DNA of 49,140 nucleotides, taken from Pseudofulvimonas gallinarii. Its GTDB lineage: Bacteria; Pseudomonadota; Gammaproteobacteria; Xanthomonadales; UBA2363. The notes under the pieces are model-generated. The model saw nothing but the letters and a program-made list of their open reading frames with translations, did no database searches and was not told where the DNA came from. Of this stretch, positions 8,046-17,213 are shown piece after piece. Every line of letters begins with the position of its first letter. The first letter of the stretch is position 1. Location: assembly GCF_004343305.1 (NCBI RefSeq), contig NZ_SMAF01000023.1:1-49140 (forward strand), given 5' to 3'. Position numbers and translations under genes: made by a program.

Positions 8046-10403
8046 TCAGTCCGGCCCGGTGTCCTGCTCGAAGTCATCGGCGAAGATGAGATCCAGCGAT
8101 TCAACCTCCAGAGTGATGCCGTCGAACCAGCCACTCACGGCGGGCGGAAAGGTGACGCCGTTGTCGATCACCACCAGCTGGATGTTCAGCGAGCTGGTAT
8201 GGGTCCATGCCGACTCCGGCACTTCGATGCGGGCTGGTGTGGCGGCCGGGGCGAACACGACGCCGTTCGGCAGGAAGTGCTCGCCGCTGGCGTCGGCCTG
8301 GCCGGCATTGCAGCTTTCGCTGCCGCTGTGTCGCAGTTCCCAGCGCAGCAGCACCGAGTCACGGGTGGCGATGTTGGCACTGCTGCGGCCCCAGCCATTG
8401 AGCAGGTAGCGGCCGGGTCCCGGCAGGTGGATGCACTGCGAGCGGGCAGTGACCCGTGGCGCCGGGATGTTGCTCTGGCTGACATGGATCGAGCCCGAGC
8501 CGGGCGTGCCGATACCGTTCTGATCGGAGGTCCATGACGAGGCGCCGGGCGTCACTTCGGTCCAGTGGTTGAGGCGGCCGATGCTGTTGGAGTCGAAATT
8601 GCCATTGTGTACCAGTGGCGCAAGGGCCGGGCGTTCGAACGCGCCCAGGTCGCCGGCGCCGTTGCGGTTGGCCTTGATCGGCAGGTCGATGCCGCGGTCA
8701 GTGCCGACAAGGTCGGGGCCGCCGCCGCTGCCGGCGAAATCGACAGCCGGTGAGGCGGCACGCAGCCGATAATCGGAATTGGCCGGATCAATGAAACGCG
8801 GATTGGTCGCCACCACCCAGGGCGAGTTGCCGCCGTCCAGGGACTGGCGTTCGTTGGCGACGATGTTCTGCGCGAACAGCGGATCGCCCGAATGCGAAAC
8901 CAGAGTCTTGCCGGGCTGCCACAATACCGATCGCTGCACGCGGGTGCGACCGTTGCTGCTGATGGCGTGCGCGGCGCCGATGGCATTGCCGACCAGGGTG
9001 CTGTTCTCGAACAGCAGGTCGACATCGTCTTCGGTACGAATCACCTGTTGGCTGACCTCGTTGTCGGCCCACAGGGTGTTGACCGCCTCGACGGTGGTGT
9101 CGCCGCCAACGGCGCGCACAATGCGTCCGCCCCGGTTGCCCGACAACTCGGTGCGATCCATTATCAGGGTATTGTCGCGATCGACGAACAGGACCGAACC
9201 GCCGGTGGGGTCCCCTGCCAGATCGAGGTCGAAATTGCCGGCAATCCGGCTGCATGGCCGGTCCTGCGGGCAGGGCAGGGCTGCCGGCATGTTGTTGCCA
9301 CTATTGAACATCAAGGCGGAGAAGCCGACCGGAAACAGCCCTGGCGTGCGCGCCAGATAGGCTGCCGCCCCTTCCGGCGCCGAGTTGTCGAGCAGGCTGG
9401 CGTTGTGCAGGCGCGCAACCGCCGCGTGCCCGATGATGAAACCGCCACGGTCTTCGGCCCACAGGTACAGGCCGCCACCGGCCACCGAGGCGAAGTTGTC
9501 GCGGATCGCGGTTTGCCGCTGTGCATCGGTGCTGTAGACGATCAGCCGGGCGCCGGCGTTTTCACTGACCGACATCACCGAGATGCCGCCACCGTAACGC
9601 GCCTCGTTGGCATAGACGGGACCGGCGCCGCCGACGCCCGGGCTGCCGATGTAGGTGTGGCCGTCACGCGCGCCGCCGACGATCTGGATGCCGCCGCCGT
9701 AACCGCCTTGCCACTGCCCGGTGCCGGCGTTGTAGAGGCCGGTGGCCTGGTTGAACGCGATCCAGCTGTCCGGCGCATTCATCGTCATCTCCACGCCGTC
9801 GTTGTAAACGCCACCACCACTCAGGCGCGCGGTGTTGAAATGGATCAGCACATTGTTGCTCAGGATCAGCTCGGCATTGGGACCGGTGCCTTCGGCGTAG
9901 ATGCCGCCGCCGTAGCCGGCGCTGTTGTTGGTGATGGTGGACTCGATGACTTCCAGGATGCCGTCGCCACGGAAGTAAATCCCGCCGCCGTAGCCGGCGC
10001 CATCTTCGTCGCCGCCCTGGATGGTCAGGTGGCGCAGCTTGACGATGCCGCCGGTTCCGGTCGTGATGCGCAGCACCGGTGCCTGGGCGCCACCGGCGCC
10101 GTCGATGATGGTCGGGGTACCGTCAGCCGGCGATTGGTTGCAGGTGGCGAAGCCGCCGACGAGGTTGAGGTGCTGGTTGGTGTTGATGACCAGCGCCTGT
10201 TGCGTCCATGACTGCGTGCGGCTGACACGTACAGTGTCGAAACCGGGATTGAGTTCGGCGGAGTCGATCGCACTCTGGATCGTCGGATGCGTGCAGCCGG
10301 CGCCGCTGCCGACGGTGTAGATGGCGGCGCGGGCGAACGAGGAACACAGCAGCAGTGACAGGGTGATGGGGAGTAGAGGAAACAGCTTTCGGTAATGCAG
10401 CAC
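8046..10403 (-). CDS. Secreted parallel beta-helix protein, paralogue 2
   Basis: A 785-residue paralogue of the protein at 5558-7912 with the same order of parts. A signal peptide (LHYRKLFPLLPITLSLLLCS, cleavage near ARA) is followed by YTVGSGAGCTHPTIQSAI, then Gly-rich beta-helix coils (NNSAGYGGGIYAEGTG), DYRLRAASPAVDFAGSGGG...GDLGAFE, a sandwich domain beginning VHNGNFDSN, and the end LIFADDFEQDTGPD, in which the shared motif is followed by six extra residues. The start is GTG 10403: it opens the signal peptide and has GGAG 7 bases upstream. The open frame extends much further upstream but there overlaps the kinase gene and has no family features. The SD lies at the edge of a 7-bp hairpin (10413-10438). 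The function is unknown; export and surface location are likely. Confidence 0.85.
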   Translation of the reverse strand: MLHYRKLFPLLPITLSLLLCSSFARAAIYTVGSGAGCTHPTIQSAIDSAELNPGFDTVRVSRTQSWTQQALVINTNQHLNLVGGFATCNQSPADGTPTIIDGAGGAQAPVLRITTGTGGIVKLRHLTIQGGDEDGAGYGGGIYFRGDGILEVIESTITNNSAGYGGGIYAEGTGPNAELILSNNVLIHFNTARLSGGGVYNDGVEMTMNAPDSWIAFNQATGLYNAGTGQWQGGYGGGIQIVGGARDGHTYIGSPGVGGAGPVYANEARYGGGISVMSVSENAGARLIVYSTDAQRQTAIRDNFASVAGGGLYLWAEDRGGFIIGHAAVARLHNASLLDNSAPEGAAAYLARTPGLFPVGFSALMFNSGNNMPAALPCPQDRPCSRIAGNFDLDLAGDPTGGSVLFVDRDNTLIMDRTELSGNRGGRIVRAVGGDTTVEAVNTLWADNEVSQQVIRTEDDVDLLFENSTLVGNAIGAAHAISSNGRTRVQRSVLWQPGKTLVSHSGDPLFAQNIVANERQSLDGGNSPWVVATNPRFIDPANSDYRLRAASPAVDFAGSGGGPDLVGTDRGIDLPIKANRNGAGDLGAFERPALAPLVHNGNFDSNSIGRLNHWTEVTPGASSWTSDQNGIGTPGSGSIHVSQSNIPAPRVTARSQCIHLPGPGRYLLNGWGRSSANIATRDSVLLRWELRHSGSESCNAGQADASGEHFLPNGVVFAPAATPARIEVPESAWTHTSSLNIQLVVIDNGVTFPPAVSGWFDGITLEVESLDLIFADDFEQDTGPD

Positions 10404-10409
10404 GTTGAT

Positions 10410-10438
10410 TCTCCGTCTGGATGTCGTTACACAGACGG
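10410..10438 (-). promoter_or_regulatory. Hairpin abutting the ribosome binding site of beta-helix paralogue 2
   Basis: On the minus strand CCGTCTG and CAGACGG form a 7-bp stem with a 12-base loop. The 3' arm runs directly into AG, so that the Shine-Dalgarno GGAG (10411-10414) shares its GG with the stem. Folding would partly hide the ribosome site. Confidence 0.5.
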
Positions 10439-10536
10439 GAAACGCTGCGCAGGCAGAAACTGCGACATCGCGGACGAGGTTCGTGCAATCGCCGGCCATC
10501 CCGACGACTGGATGGCGGCGTGCAGGGGGCTTGAGG

Positions 10537-13341
10537 TCAGCCCGCAGCGGGCATGATCGCTTCAAGTGCGGCCGCACGCCGACGCAGCCGCGACGGCGGT
10601 TGCGGCAACGCCTGCAGTGCGGCCTGCGCCTGCGCGAAGGCGAGGCGCGTGGCATCGCTGTCGCCGCCTGCGTGCAGCGCGCTGGCATGCAGTAGCCACC
10701 AGTCGGCACGCTGCAACAGGTCGGCGGCGGCATGCTCGATGGCCGGCCGCGCCGCGTCCAGATGGCGCAGCGCGCTGCCACTGTCGCCCGCGTGCAGCGC
10801 CAGTTCCGCGCGCAACATGTCGGCACGACCGTTCCACCAGCTGTCGACGCGGCTGGCCGATGCCAGTGCCTGGTCGATGCAGTCGGGCATGCCCGCGGCG
10901 GCGGCGTGCCGGGCGCTGTCCAGGGCCAGGCGCGCGAATTTTTCGCAGGCTTCGGCCAGGCCATCGGCATCGTTGCCGATGCGCCGGTAGTCATCGATGG
11001 CCGCCTGCATCTGCGCCAGGCCGGTGTCGACATCGCCGGCCAGTCCGATCGCCATGGCGATGCCGCTGCGGGCGCGGATCGCCAGCGGGTAGTCGCGTCC
11101 GAAGTGGCCGCTGTAGCCGGCATCGGCCCGTTGCAGCCACGACTTTGCAGCGTCGGCCCGTTCCAGCGCCAGCGACAGGAAACCGGCGTTGCTGAACTCG
11201 TTGAAGGTCAGGGGGCTGTCGTCGCCCTGCGCGAGCGTGTTCACGCGCAGTGATTCCAGCGCCACGGACAGCGCCGCTTCGTAATCGTGGCGGTCGCGAT
11301 GCACCATCAGCAGGGCATTGAGGTGCTGCCCGCGGCGCCAGTCATCGGCCCCAAGCACGGCATCGTCGATCGCCAGCGCGCTGCGCGCTTCGCGTTCGGC
11401 GGCATCGAGATCGCCGCTTCGGCGGTAGATGCGCGACAGGTTGGCGTGAACCGCCGCCACCCGCCAATGCTGAAGGCCAAGTTCGTCCTGGCGTGCCGCC
11501 AGCTGCTCTTCCAGTACGCGCGCCGCGGCCGGAAAATCGCCGGACACGAAATGCGCCTGCGCAAGATGGCCGAGCGCTTCGGCGAGCAGCGCCGGATCAT
11601 CCAGCGACCGGGCCAGTTCCGCGGCGCTGCGGGCATCGGCCATACAGCGTTCCAGGTCGCGTTCGCGGATGGCGACGGTGGCCGACTGTCCGAGCACGGC
11701 GGCGCGCAATGCCGCGTCGCCGGGCGCGATGCGTGGCAGCATCTGCGTCATGCGTGCACGGGCTCCGGTTGTCTGGTGCGCCTGCACCTCGGCGCGCAGC
11801 AGTTCCAGTTCGGCCTGCAAGGACAGCTGGCTGTCGGCGCCGCGGTGCCGGGTGATGCCGGCCAGCGCCTCGCCGAGCACCTCCAGTGATTCGTCCAGCA
11901 CGCCCTGTTCGCGCAGCACCACGCCCAGGTGCATCAGCAGTTCGCCGCGCACCGATGGATCAAGGCGCGTGTCGTTGCGTGCCTGCACGATCGCATCGTG
12001 CACGACATCGGTGATGCGCGGCGCGCCTTCGCGCGGCGAGCCCGGTGCCGCCTGCTGGAAGGCGCCGACCATGAAATCGCGCAGGGCGTTGGCACGGCGC
12101 GACTCATGGCGCGCTTCGGCCGCCTGCCAGAGGGCGATGGCGGTGGCGGAAAGGATGGCGGTGAGCAGTGCCAGAGTGGCCACGACGCCACCGCGGTGGC
12201 GTTGCACGAACTTGCGCGTGCGGTACCAGCGTGACGGCGGATGGGCGCGGATCGGCTGCATCGCCAGATGCCGTTCGATGTCGTCGGCCAGCTGGTCGGC
12301 GCCGGCATAGCGGCGTGCCGGCTCTTCCGCCAGCGCCTTGAGCAGGATGGTGTCGAGATCGCCGCGCAGGGCGGCGCGCAGTTGTGGTCGCGCCACCGGC
12401 AGCCGCCACAGGTCGGTGACCAGCTCGTCGACGCGGGCGGAGGCGCGCAACGGTCGCCGCGGATCGGGGCGCTCGCCGAGCAGCAGCTCGTGCAGGATCA
12501 CACCGAGCGCATAGACATCGGTGGCGGTGGTGATGGTGCCGCCCTCGAACTGTTCCGGCGCCGCATAACCCGGAGTGAGTTGCGCGTAGCCGGTGCGGGT
12601 GGCGTCGGCCGGCAGCGCCTGTCCGGCGGCCAGCAGCTTGGCGATGCCGAAATCCAGCAGCTTCACCGTGCCGTCGTTGCTGACCAGGATGTTGGCCGGC
12701 TTGAGGTCGCGGTGCACGATCAGGTTGCGCTGCGCGTGTGCCACCGCGCGGCAGACCACCACCATCATCTGCAGGCGCTCGCGCAGACCCAGTTGCGCCG
12801 CGCAGGCGTGGTCGGTGATCGGGCTGCCATCGACATAGGTGATGACCAGGTAGGCGGTGCCTTCGGCGGTGACGCCGCCGTCGATCAGGTGCGCGATGTT
12901 GGGATGGTCCAGCGCGGCCAGCACCTCGCGTTCGCGGCGGAACTGCCGCTGCGCTTCCGGCGAATGCAGGCCGCGGTGCAACAGCTTGATCGCCGCCTGC
13001 TGCAAGGTGCCCTCGACGTTGCGCGTGGCCCGGAACACCGTCGCCGAGCCGCCGTCGCCCAGGTGTTCGTGCAGTGTCCAGCCGCCGATGCACTGACCGC
13101 TGCCCCAGCCCGGTACGGGCGCATCGCCCAGGGCGTCGGCAAGATCGGGTGCCGACAAGGTGGCCAGCGGATCGCGGCGGTCGTGGTCGGCGGCAAGCAG
13201 CTGCTCGATCTGCCGGCGCATGCGCAGGTCCGGGCAGCAGCTGGCCAGGAAGCCGGCGCGCTGGTGGTCGGGCAGGTCCAGGGCGCGTTCGAACAGGTCG
13301 CGGAGCGAGTCGGCGGAAGTCATGGCGAAGGGAAACGCCAT
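10537..13341 (-). CDS. Membrane-anchored Ser/Thr protein kinase with helical-repeat (TPR-like) sensor half
   Basis: A 934-residue Hanks-type kinase. The cytosolic kinase domain spans about 86-365: glycine loop LGDGGSATVF, Lys 119 in AAIKLL, catalytic HRDLKPAN (210-217), DFG 230-232 and APEQ 261-264, so all key residues are present. A membrane helix follows at about 385-405 (VVATLALLTAILSATAIALW). The remaining 500 residues are Ala/Leu/Arg-rich helix pairs of TPR type, which should lie outside the membrane. ATG 13341 gives MAFPFAMTSADS; ATG 13323 (MTSADSLRDLFERAL) is an equally good start and matches the usual family N-terminus. The gene begins 26 bases after the ECF sigma factor gene, so the two form an operon. 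By family precedent the kinase should regulate that sigma factor, but the phosphorylation target is not shown by sequence. Confidence 0.92.
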   Translation of the reverse strand: MAFPFAMTSADSLRDLFERALDLPDHQRAGFLASCCPDLRMRRQIEQLLAADHDRRDPLATLSAPDLADALGDAPVPGWGSGQCIGGWTLHEHLGDGGSATVFRATRNVEGTLQQAAIKLLHRGLHSPEAQRQFRREREVLAALDHPNIAHLIDGGVTAEGTAYLVITYVDGSPITDHACAAQLGLRERLQMMVVVCRAVAHAQRNLIVHRDLKPANILVSNDGTVKLLDFGIAKLLAAGQALPADATRTGYAQLTPGYAAPEQFEGGTITTATDVYALGVILHELLLGERPDPRRPLRASARVDELVTDLWRLPVARPQLRAALRGDLDTILLKALAEEPARRYAGADQLADDIERHLAMQPIRAHPPSRWYRTRKFVQRHRGGVVATLALLTAILSATAIALWQAAEARHESRRANALRDFMVGAFQQAAPGSPREGAPRITDVVHDAIVQARNDTRLDPSVRGELLMHLGVVLREQGVLDESLEVLGEALAGITRHRGADSQLSLQAELELLRAEVQAHQTTGARARMTQMLPRIAPGDAALRAAVLGQSATVAIRERDLERCMADARSAAELARSLDDPALLAEALGHLAQAHFVSGDFPAAARVLEEQLAARQDELGLQHWRVAAVHANLSRIYRRSGDLDAAEREARSALAIDDAVLGADDWRRGQHLNALLMVHRDRHDYEAALSVALESLRVNTLAQGDDSPLTFNEFSNAGFLSLALERADAAKSWLQRADAGYSGHFGRDYPLAIRARSGIAMAIGLAGDVDTGLAQMQAAIDDYRRIGNDADGLAEACEKFARLALDSARHAAAAGMPDCIDQALASASRVDSWWNGRADMLRAELALHAGDSGSALRHLDAARPAIEHAAADLLQRADWWLLHASALHAGGDSDATRLAFAQAQAALQALPQPPSRLRRRAAALEAIMPAAG

Positions 13342-13367
13342 CGGCGTCGCGATTGCGACACCGCAGC

Positions 13368-13925
13368 TCAGTCCAGGTTGGTCTTCAGGAAGGCGCGGGC
13401 AAAGCGCCAGTCGCGGTCGACGGTGCGCCGCACGACGCCCAGCACCTCGGCCGTCTGTTCAAGGGTCAGGCCGGCGAAGTACAGCAGTTCGACCACGCGC
13501 GCGGCGCGGGCGTCCTGCGCTTCCAGCCGAGCCAGTGCTTCGTCCAGGGCGATCGCCTTCTCGGCACTGTCGATCGCGAGCTGCTGGTCGATACCGCTGA
13601 GCGTGACGCGCTGCCAGTCACCGCCGGCGCGCAGGCGCAGGCGGTCGCGGGCACGATCCACCAGCAGGTGGCGCATGGCGCGCGAGGCATAGGTGAAGAA
13701 CTGCGCCGGATGCGCGAACTGTTTTTCGCCGGAACCGAGCATGCGCAGGTACAGCTCGTGCACCAGCGCCGTCGTCTGCAGCGTGCCGTCGGCCTGTCCG
13801 GCCAGGCGCTTGCCGGCCATCGCCTTCAGGCGGTCATACACGCTGGCGAACAGCGCATTGGCCGTGTCGGGCGCCAGCGCCGCCGCCTCGCCCTCGTTCC
13901 TGTCCTTGTCTTCCGCCATCGCCAT
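13368..13925 (-). CDS. ECF RNA polymerase sigma factor partnered with a Ser/Thr kinase
   Basis: A 185-residue ECF sigma factor of the TIGR02999 (SigX6-like) group that commonly sits next to TPR kinases. Region 2 is seen in LVHELYLRML and FFTYASRAMRHLLVDRARDR (the -10 binding helix). Region 4 is LTLEQTAEVLGVVRRTVDRDW, the -35 recognition helix-turn-helix. The start at 13925 (MAMAEDKDRN) has GGGAGA 12 bases upstream; ATG 13919 is a possible alternative. No anti-sigma gene is adjacent; the kinase at 10537-13341 follows at once, so phosphorylation by it is the probable control. It reads divergently from the oxidoreductase gene at 14137, with 211 bases between them. Confidence 0.92.
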   Translation of the reverse strand: MAMAEDKDRNEGEAAALAPDTANALFASVYDRLKAMAGKRLAGQADGTLQTTALVHELYLRMLGSGEKQFAHPAQFFTYASRAMRHLLVDRARDRLRLRAGGDWQRVTLSGIDQQLAIDSAEKAIALDEALARLEAQDARAARVVELLYFAGLTLEQTAEVLGVVRRTVDRDWRFARAFLKTNLD

Positions 13926-14136
13926 GGAAAGCGTGGTCTCCCGGCCCCTGCCCGTTGTGAACGTCGACCTAGAATACGCGGAATGGCTGCCGTCCGCGCC
14001 AGCGGCGAGCCGGTCGCGCGGCCGGCGCAGCATCTTCCCCGGCTGCGTCGTCCCCGCGCGGCGCGGCCGGCAAGCGCAGCCGGCCGGTGCAAGGCCGATG
14101 CGGTTACCATGCCGGTGTTTACAGGCGGCCCGACCG

Positions 14137-16395
14137 ATGGACAGCGGAAACAAGCCCTACGACAAACCCGCCGGCGGCATCGACGCGCTGGCCAGCTCGG
14201 TGCGCGCGCTGCGCAAGCAGGGCATCCTCGGCAAGGGCGCGAAGACGATGCTGCGTGCCAACCAGCCGCACGGCTTCGACTGTCCGGGCTGTGCCTGGCC
14301 GGACCGCAATCCGCACTCGACCTTCCAGTTCTGCGAAAACGGGGTCAAGGCGGTGGCGGCCGAGGCGACGGCGCGACGGGCCACGGCGGCATTCTTCGCC
14401 GCGCACACCGTCAGCGAACTGGCAACGTGGTCGGACATGGAACTGGAAGACCAGGGTCGCCTGACCGAGCCGATGCGCTACGACGCCGGCAGCGACCGCT
14501 ACCTGCCGCTGTCCTGGGACGATGCCTTCGCGCTGATCGCCCGCGAGTTGCAGGCGCTGGACGATCCGGACCGCGCGATCTTCTATACCTCGGGACGGAC
14601 ATCGAACGAGGCGGCCTTCCTCTACCAGCTGTTCGTGCGGCAATTCGGCACCAACAACTTCCCCGACTGTTCCAACATGTGCCACGAGCCGACCAGCCAG
14701 GCGATGCCCGAGCAGATCGGCGTCGGCAAGGGCACGGTGACGCTGGCCGATTTCGAGCAGGCGCAGGCGATCTTCATCTTCGGCCAGAACCCCGGCACCA
14801 ACCATCCGCGCATGCTCGGCGAGCTGCGCGAGGCGGCGCGTCGCGGTTGCCGCATCGTCGTCTTCAACCCGCTGCGCGAGCGTGGCCTGGAACGCTTCGC
14901 CGATCCCAAGCATCCGGTGGAGCTGCTCACCGGCAAGGGCACGGCGCTGGCGAGCCATTACTACACCCTGCGCGTGGGCGGCGACCTGGCGGCGGTAAAC
15001 GGGCTGATCAAGGCGGTGCTGGAGGCCGGTGCCGAGGATCGCCAGTTCATCCACGAACACTGCCGCGATTTCGAGCAGCTGGCCGATGCCGTGTCGGCGA
15101 TGTCGTGGCGCGACATCGAGCAGGGCAGTGGCCTGACCGAAGCCGAACTGCGCGAGGCGGCGCAGGTGTACATCGATTCGCCGGCGACGATCGTCTGCTG
15201 GGGCATGGGCATCACCCAGCACCGGCGTTCGGTCGCGACCATCCAGAGCCTGGTCAACCTGCTGCTGCTGCGCGGGAACATCGGGCGGCCGGGCGCCGGT
15301 GCCTGTCCGGTGCGCGGTCATTCCAACGTGCAGGGCGACCGCACGATGGGCATCAACGAGAAGCCGGCAGCGGCATTCCTCGATCGCCTCGGCAGCGAGT
15401 TCGGCTTCGAGCCGCCGCACCGGCATGGCCACGACACCATCGCCGCGATCGAGGCGATGGCCGCCGATCCGGGCACCGTTTTCATTGCGATGGGCGGCAA
15501 TTTCGCCGCCGCCACGCCGGACAGCGCGCGCACGCAGGCGGCACTGCGCAACTGCGCGCTGACGGTGCAGATTTCGACCAAGCTGAATCGGTCGCATGTC
15601 GTCCACGGGCGCGAAGCGCTGATCCTGCCCTGCCTGGGCCGTACCGAAATAGACATGCAGGCCGGCGGCATGCAGGCGGTGACGGTCGAGGATTCGATGA
15701 GCATGGTGCACCGGTCGGCGGGCATGAATCCGCCGGCGTCGCCGTACCTGCTGTCCGAACCGGTGATCGTCGCGCGCATGGCCGCGGCGACGCTGCCGGA
15801 CAGCCGGGTGCCGTGGCTGTGGCTGGTCGAGGACTACGACCGCATCCGCGAGCACATCGGCCACGTCGTCGCCGGCTTCGAGGACTTCAATGCCCGCGTC
15901 TGCGCGCCGGGTGGCTTCCACCTGCGCAACGCCGCCCGCGAGCGCGACTGGAGCGGCATCGGTGGTCGTGCGCGCTTCATCGCGCACGCGCTCGATCCGG
16001 CCGATGCGTCCATGCCGGCACCGGACCTGCTCACGCTGACGACGATCCGCAGCCACGACCAGTACAACACCACCGTCTACGGCCTGCGCGACCGCTATCG
16101 CGGCATCGACGGCGAGCGCCGCGTGCTGTTCATCGCCGCGGCCGACCTGGCGCGTCTGGATCTCGTCGCCGGGCAGCAGGTCGATATCGTTTCGGTCTGG
16201 GATGACGGCGAGCGCGTGGCGCCGTCGTTCAAGCTGGTCGAGTACGACATCCCGGCCGGGTGCGTGGCCGCGTATTACCCCGAGACGAACGTGCTGGTGC
16301 CTTTGGGCCACCACGCCGATCGCGCAAGGACGCCGGCGAGCAAGTCCATTCCGGTGCGCCTGCGTGCCGCGACGGACGCAGTCGCCGCGCCGTGA
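14137..16395 (+). CDS. FdhF/YdeP-like molybdopterin oxidoreductase
   Basis: A 752-residue molybdopterin-dependent oxidoreductase of the TIGR01701 (YdeP/formate dehydrogenase alpha-like) family. The N-terminus has GFDCPGCAWPD (Cys 49 and 52), the reduced cysteine pattern typical of this subgroup rather than a full four-Cys iron-sulfur motif. The motif NMCHEPTSQAM places Cys 182 as the expected molybdenum ligand, where FdhF has selenocysteine. GGNFAAATPD, TKLNRSHVVHG and the C-terminal RSHDQYNTTVYG segment of the molydopterin dinucleotide-binding domain are all present. No signal peptide is present, so it is cytosolic. The start at 14137 was chosen from the conserved GGIDALASSVRALRKQG stretch. 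It overlaps fdhD by GTGA, so the maturation factor is co-translated. The reaction is uncertain: YdeP of Escherichia coli is tied to acid resistance, not proven formate oxidation. Confidence 0.9.
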   Translation: MDSGNKPYDKPAGGIDALASSVRALRKQGILGKGAKTMLRANQPHGFDCPGCAWPDRNPHSTFQFCENGVKAVAAEATARRATAAFFAAHTVSELATWSDMELEDQGRLTEPMRYDAGSDRYLPLSWDDAFALIARELQALDDPDRAIFYTSGRTSNEAAFLYQLFVRQFGTNNFPDCSNMCHEPTSQAMPEQIGVGKGTVTLADFEQAQAIFIFGQNPGTNHPRMLGELREAARRGCRIVVFNPLRERGLERFADPKHPVELLTGKGTALASHYYTLRVGGDLAAVNGLIKAVLEAGAEDRQFIHEHCRDFEQLADAVSAMSWRDIEQGSGLTEAELREAAQVYIDSPATIVCWGMGITQHRRSVATIQSLVNLLLLRGNIGRPGAGACPVRGHSNVQGDRTMGINEKPAAAFLDRLGSEFGFEPPHRHGHDTIAAIEAMAADPGTVFIAMGGNFAAATPDSARTQAALRNCALTVQISTKLNRSHVVHGREALILPCLGRTEIDMQAGGMQAVTVEDSMSMVHRSAGMNPPASPYLLSEPVIVARMAAATLPDSRVPWLWLVEDYDRIREHIGHVVAGFEDFNARVCAPGGFHLRNAARERDWSGIGGRARFIAHALDPADASMPAPDLLTLTTIRSHDQYNTTVYGLRDRYRGIDGERRVLFIAAADLARLDLVAGQQVDIVSVWDDGERVAPSFKLVEYDIPAGCVAAYYPETNVLVPLGHHADRARTPASKSIPVRLRAATDAVAAP

Positions 16396-17192
16396 GCCGC
16401 AGGTTGCCCGAGCCGGTCCGCACCGTTGCGGCGACGCGAATCGACGGCGGGCAGTCGAGCCGGCGTGACGATCGCGTCGCCGGCGAGGAAGCGGTGGCAC
16501 TGGTGTACAACGGCGTGACGCACGCGGTGATGCTGGCGACGCCTGCCGACCTGGAGGATTTCGCGCTTGGCTTCTCGCTCAGCGAAGGCATCATCGACAG
16601 CCCGGCTGATTTCGATCTGGTCGAAGTGCGCGCCGGCGACGACGGCATTTCCGTGCAGGTGGCGATCCCCGGCCGATGCTTCGATCGCCTTGAGCAGCGG
16701 CGGCGCGCCCTGCCGGGCAACAGTGGCTGTGGGCTGTGCGGCAGCGAATCGCTCGCCGAGGTCCTGCGCATGCCGACGACCGCGCAGGCCGCGCCGGTGT
16801 CGCCGTCACCCATCAGCGCGGCGATGGCGCAGTTGTACGCGGCGCAGCCGATGAATGCGCAATGCCACGGACTGCACGCAGTGGGCCTGGCGAATGCCGA
16901 TGGTGGACTGGTGTGCGTACGCGAGGATGTCGGCCGCCACAACGCGCTCGACAAGCTGATTGGCGCCATGGCGCGCGAGGGCGTGCAGCCGGGAGGCCGC
17001 TTCATAGTCGCCACCTCGCGCGCCTCGTTCGAAATGGTGCGCAAGACGGCCGCCGCCGGAATCGGCCTGTTGGCCACCATCTCCGCGCCGACGTCGCTGG
17101 CCGTGCGCATGGCGGGGCAGGCCGGGCTGGCGCTGGTGGCCTTCGCGCGCGGGGAGGCGATGAGCGTGTACGCAGGCCGGCTGCCGGACTGA
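16392..17192 (+). CDS. fdhD: FdhD sulfurtransferase, formate dehydrogenase maturation factor
   Basis: A 266-residue FdhD, which passes sulfur from IscS to the molybdenum cofactor before its insertion into formate-dehydrogenase-type enzymes. The key NSGCGLCGSESL (Cys 113 and 116) carries the two conserved cysteines. EDVGRHNALDKLIG and SRASFEMVRKTAAAG are the other family signatures. The start is GTG 16392, which overlaps the stop of the upstream oxidoreductase (GTGA), implying translational coupling. This is strong contextual support that the oxidoreductase at 14137 needs sulfuration. The gene ends 21 bases from the convergent truncated gene at 17214; no clear terminator is visible. Confidence 0.95.
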   Translation: MSRRLPEPVRTVAATRIDGGQSSRRDDRVAGEEAVALVYNGVTHAVMLATPADLEDFALGFSLSEGIIDSPADFDLVEVRAGDDGISVQVAIPGRCFDRLEQRRRALPGNSGCGLCGSESLAEVLRMPTTAQAAPVSPSPISAAMAQLYAAQPMNAQCHGLHAVGLANADGGLVCVREDVGRHNALDKLIGAMAREGVQPGGRFIVATSRASFEMVRKTAAAGIGLLATISAPTSLAVRMAGQAGLALVAFARGEAMSVYAGRLPD

Positions 17193-17213
17193 CGGCAGCC
17201 GGCCATGCCGGCG

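Noticed and set aside
10404-11123. 240-codon upstream extension of beta-helix paralogue 2
   Set aside because: It overlaps the kinase gene in another frame, and the signal peptide begins at GTG 10403 with a good ribosome site.
13693-14136. 148-codon upstream extension of the molybdopterin oxidoreductase
   Set aside because: It overlaps the ECF sigma gene on the other strand and lacks family similarity; conservation starts at 14137.
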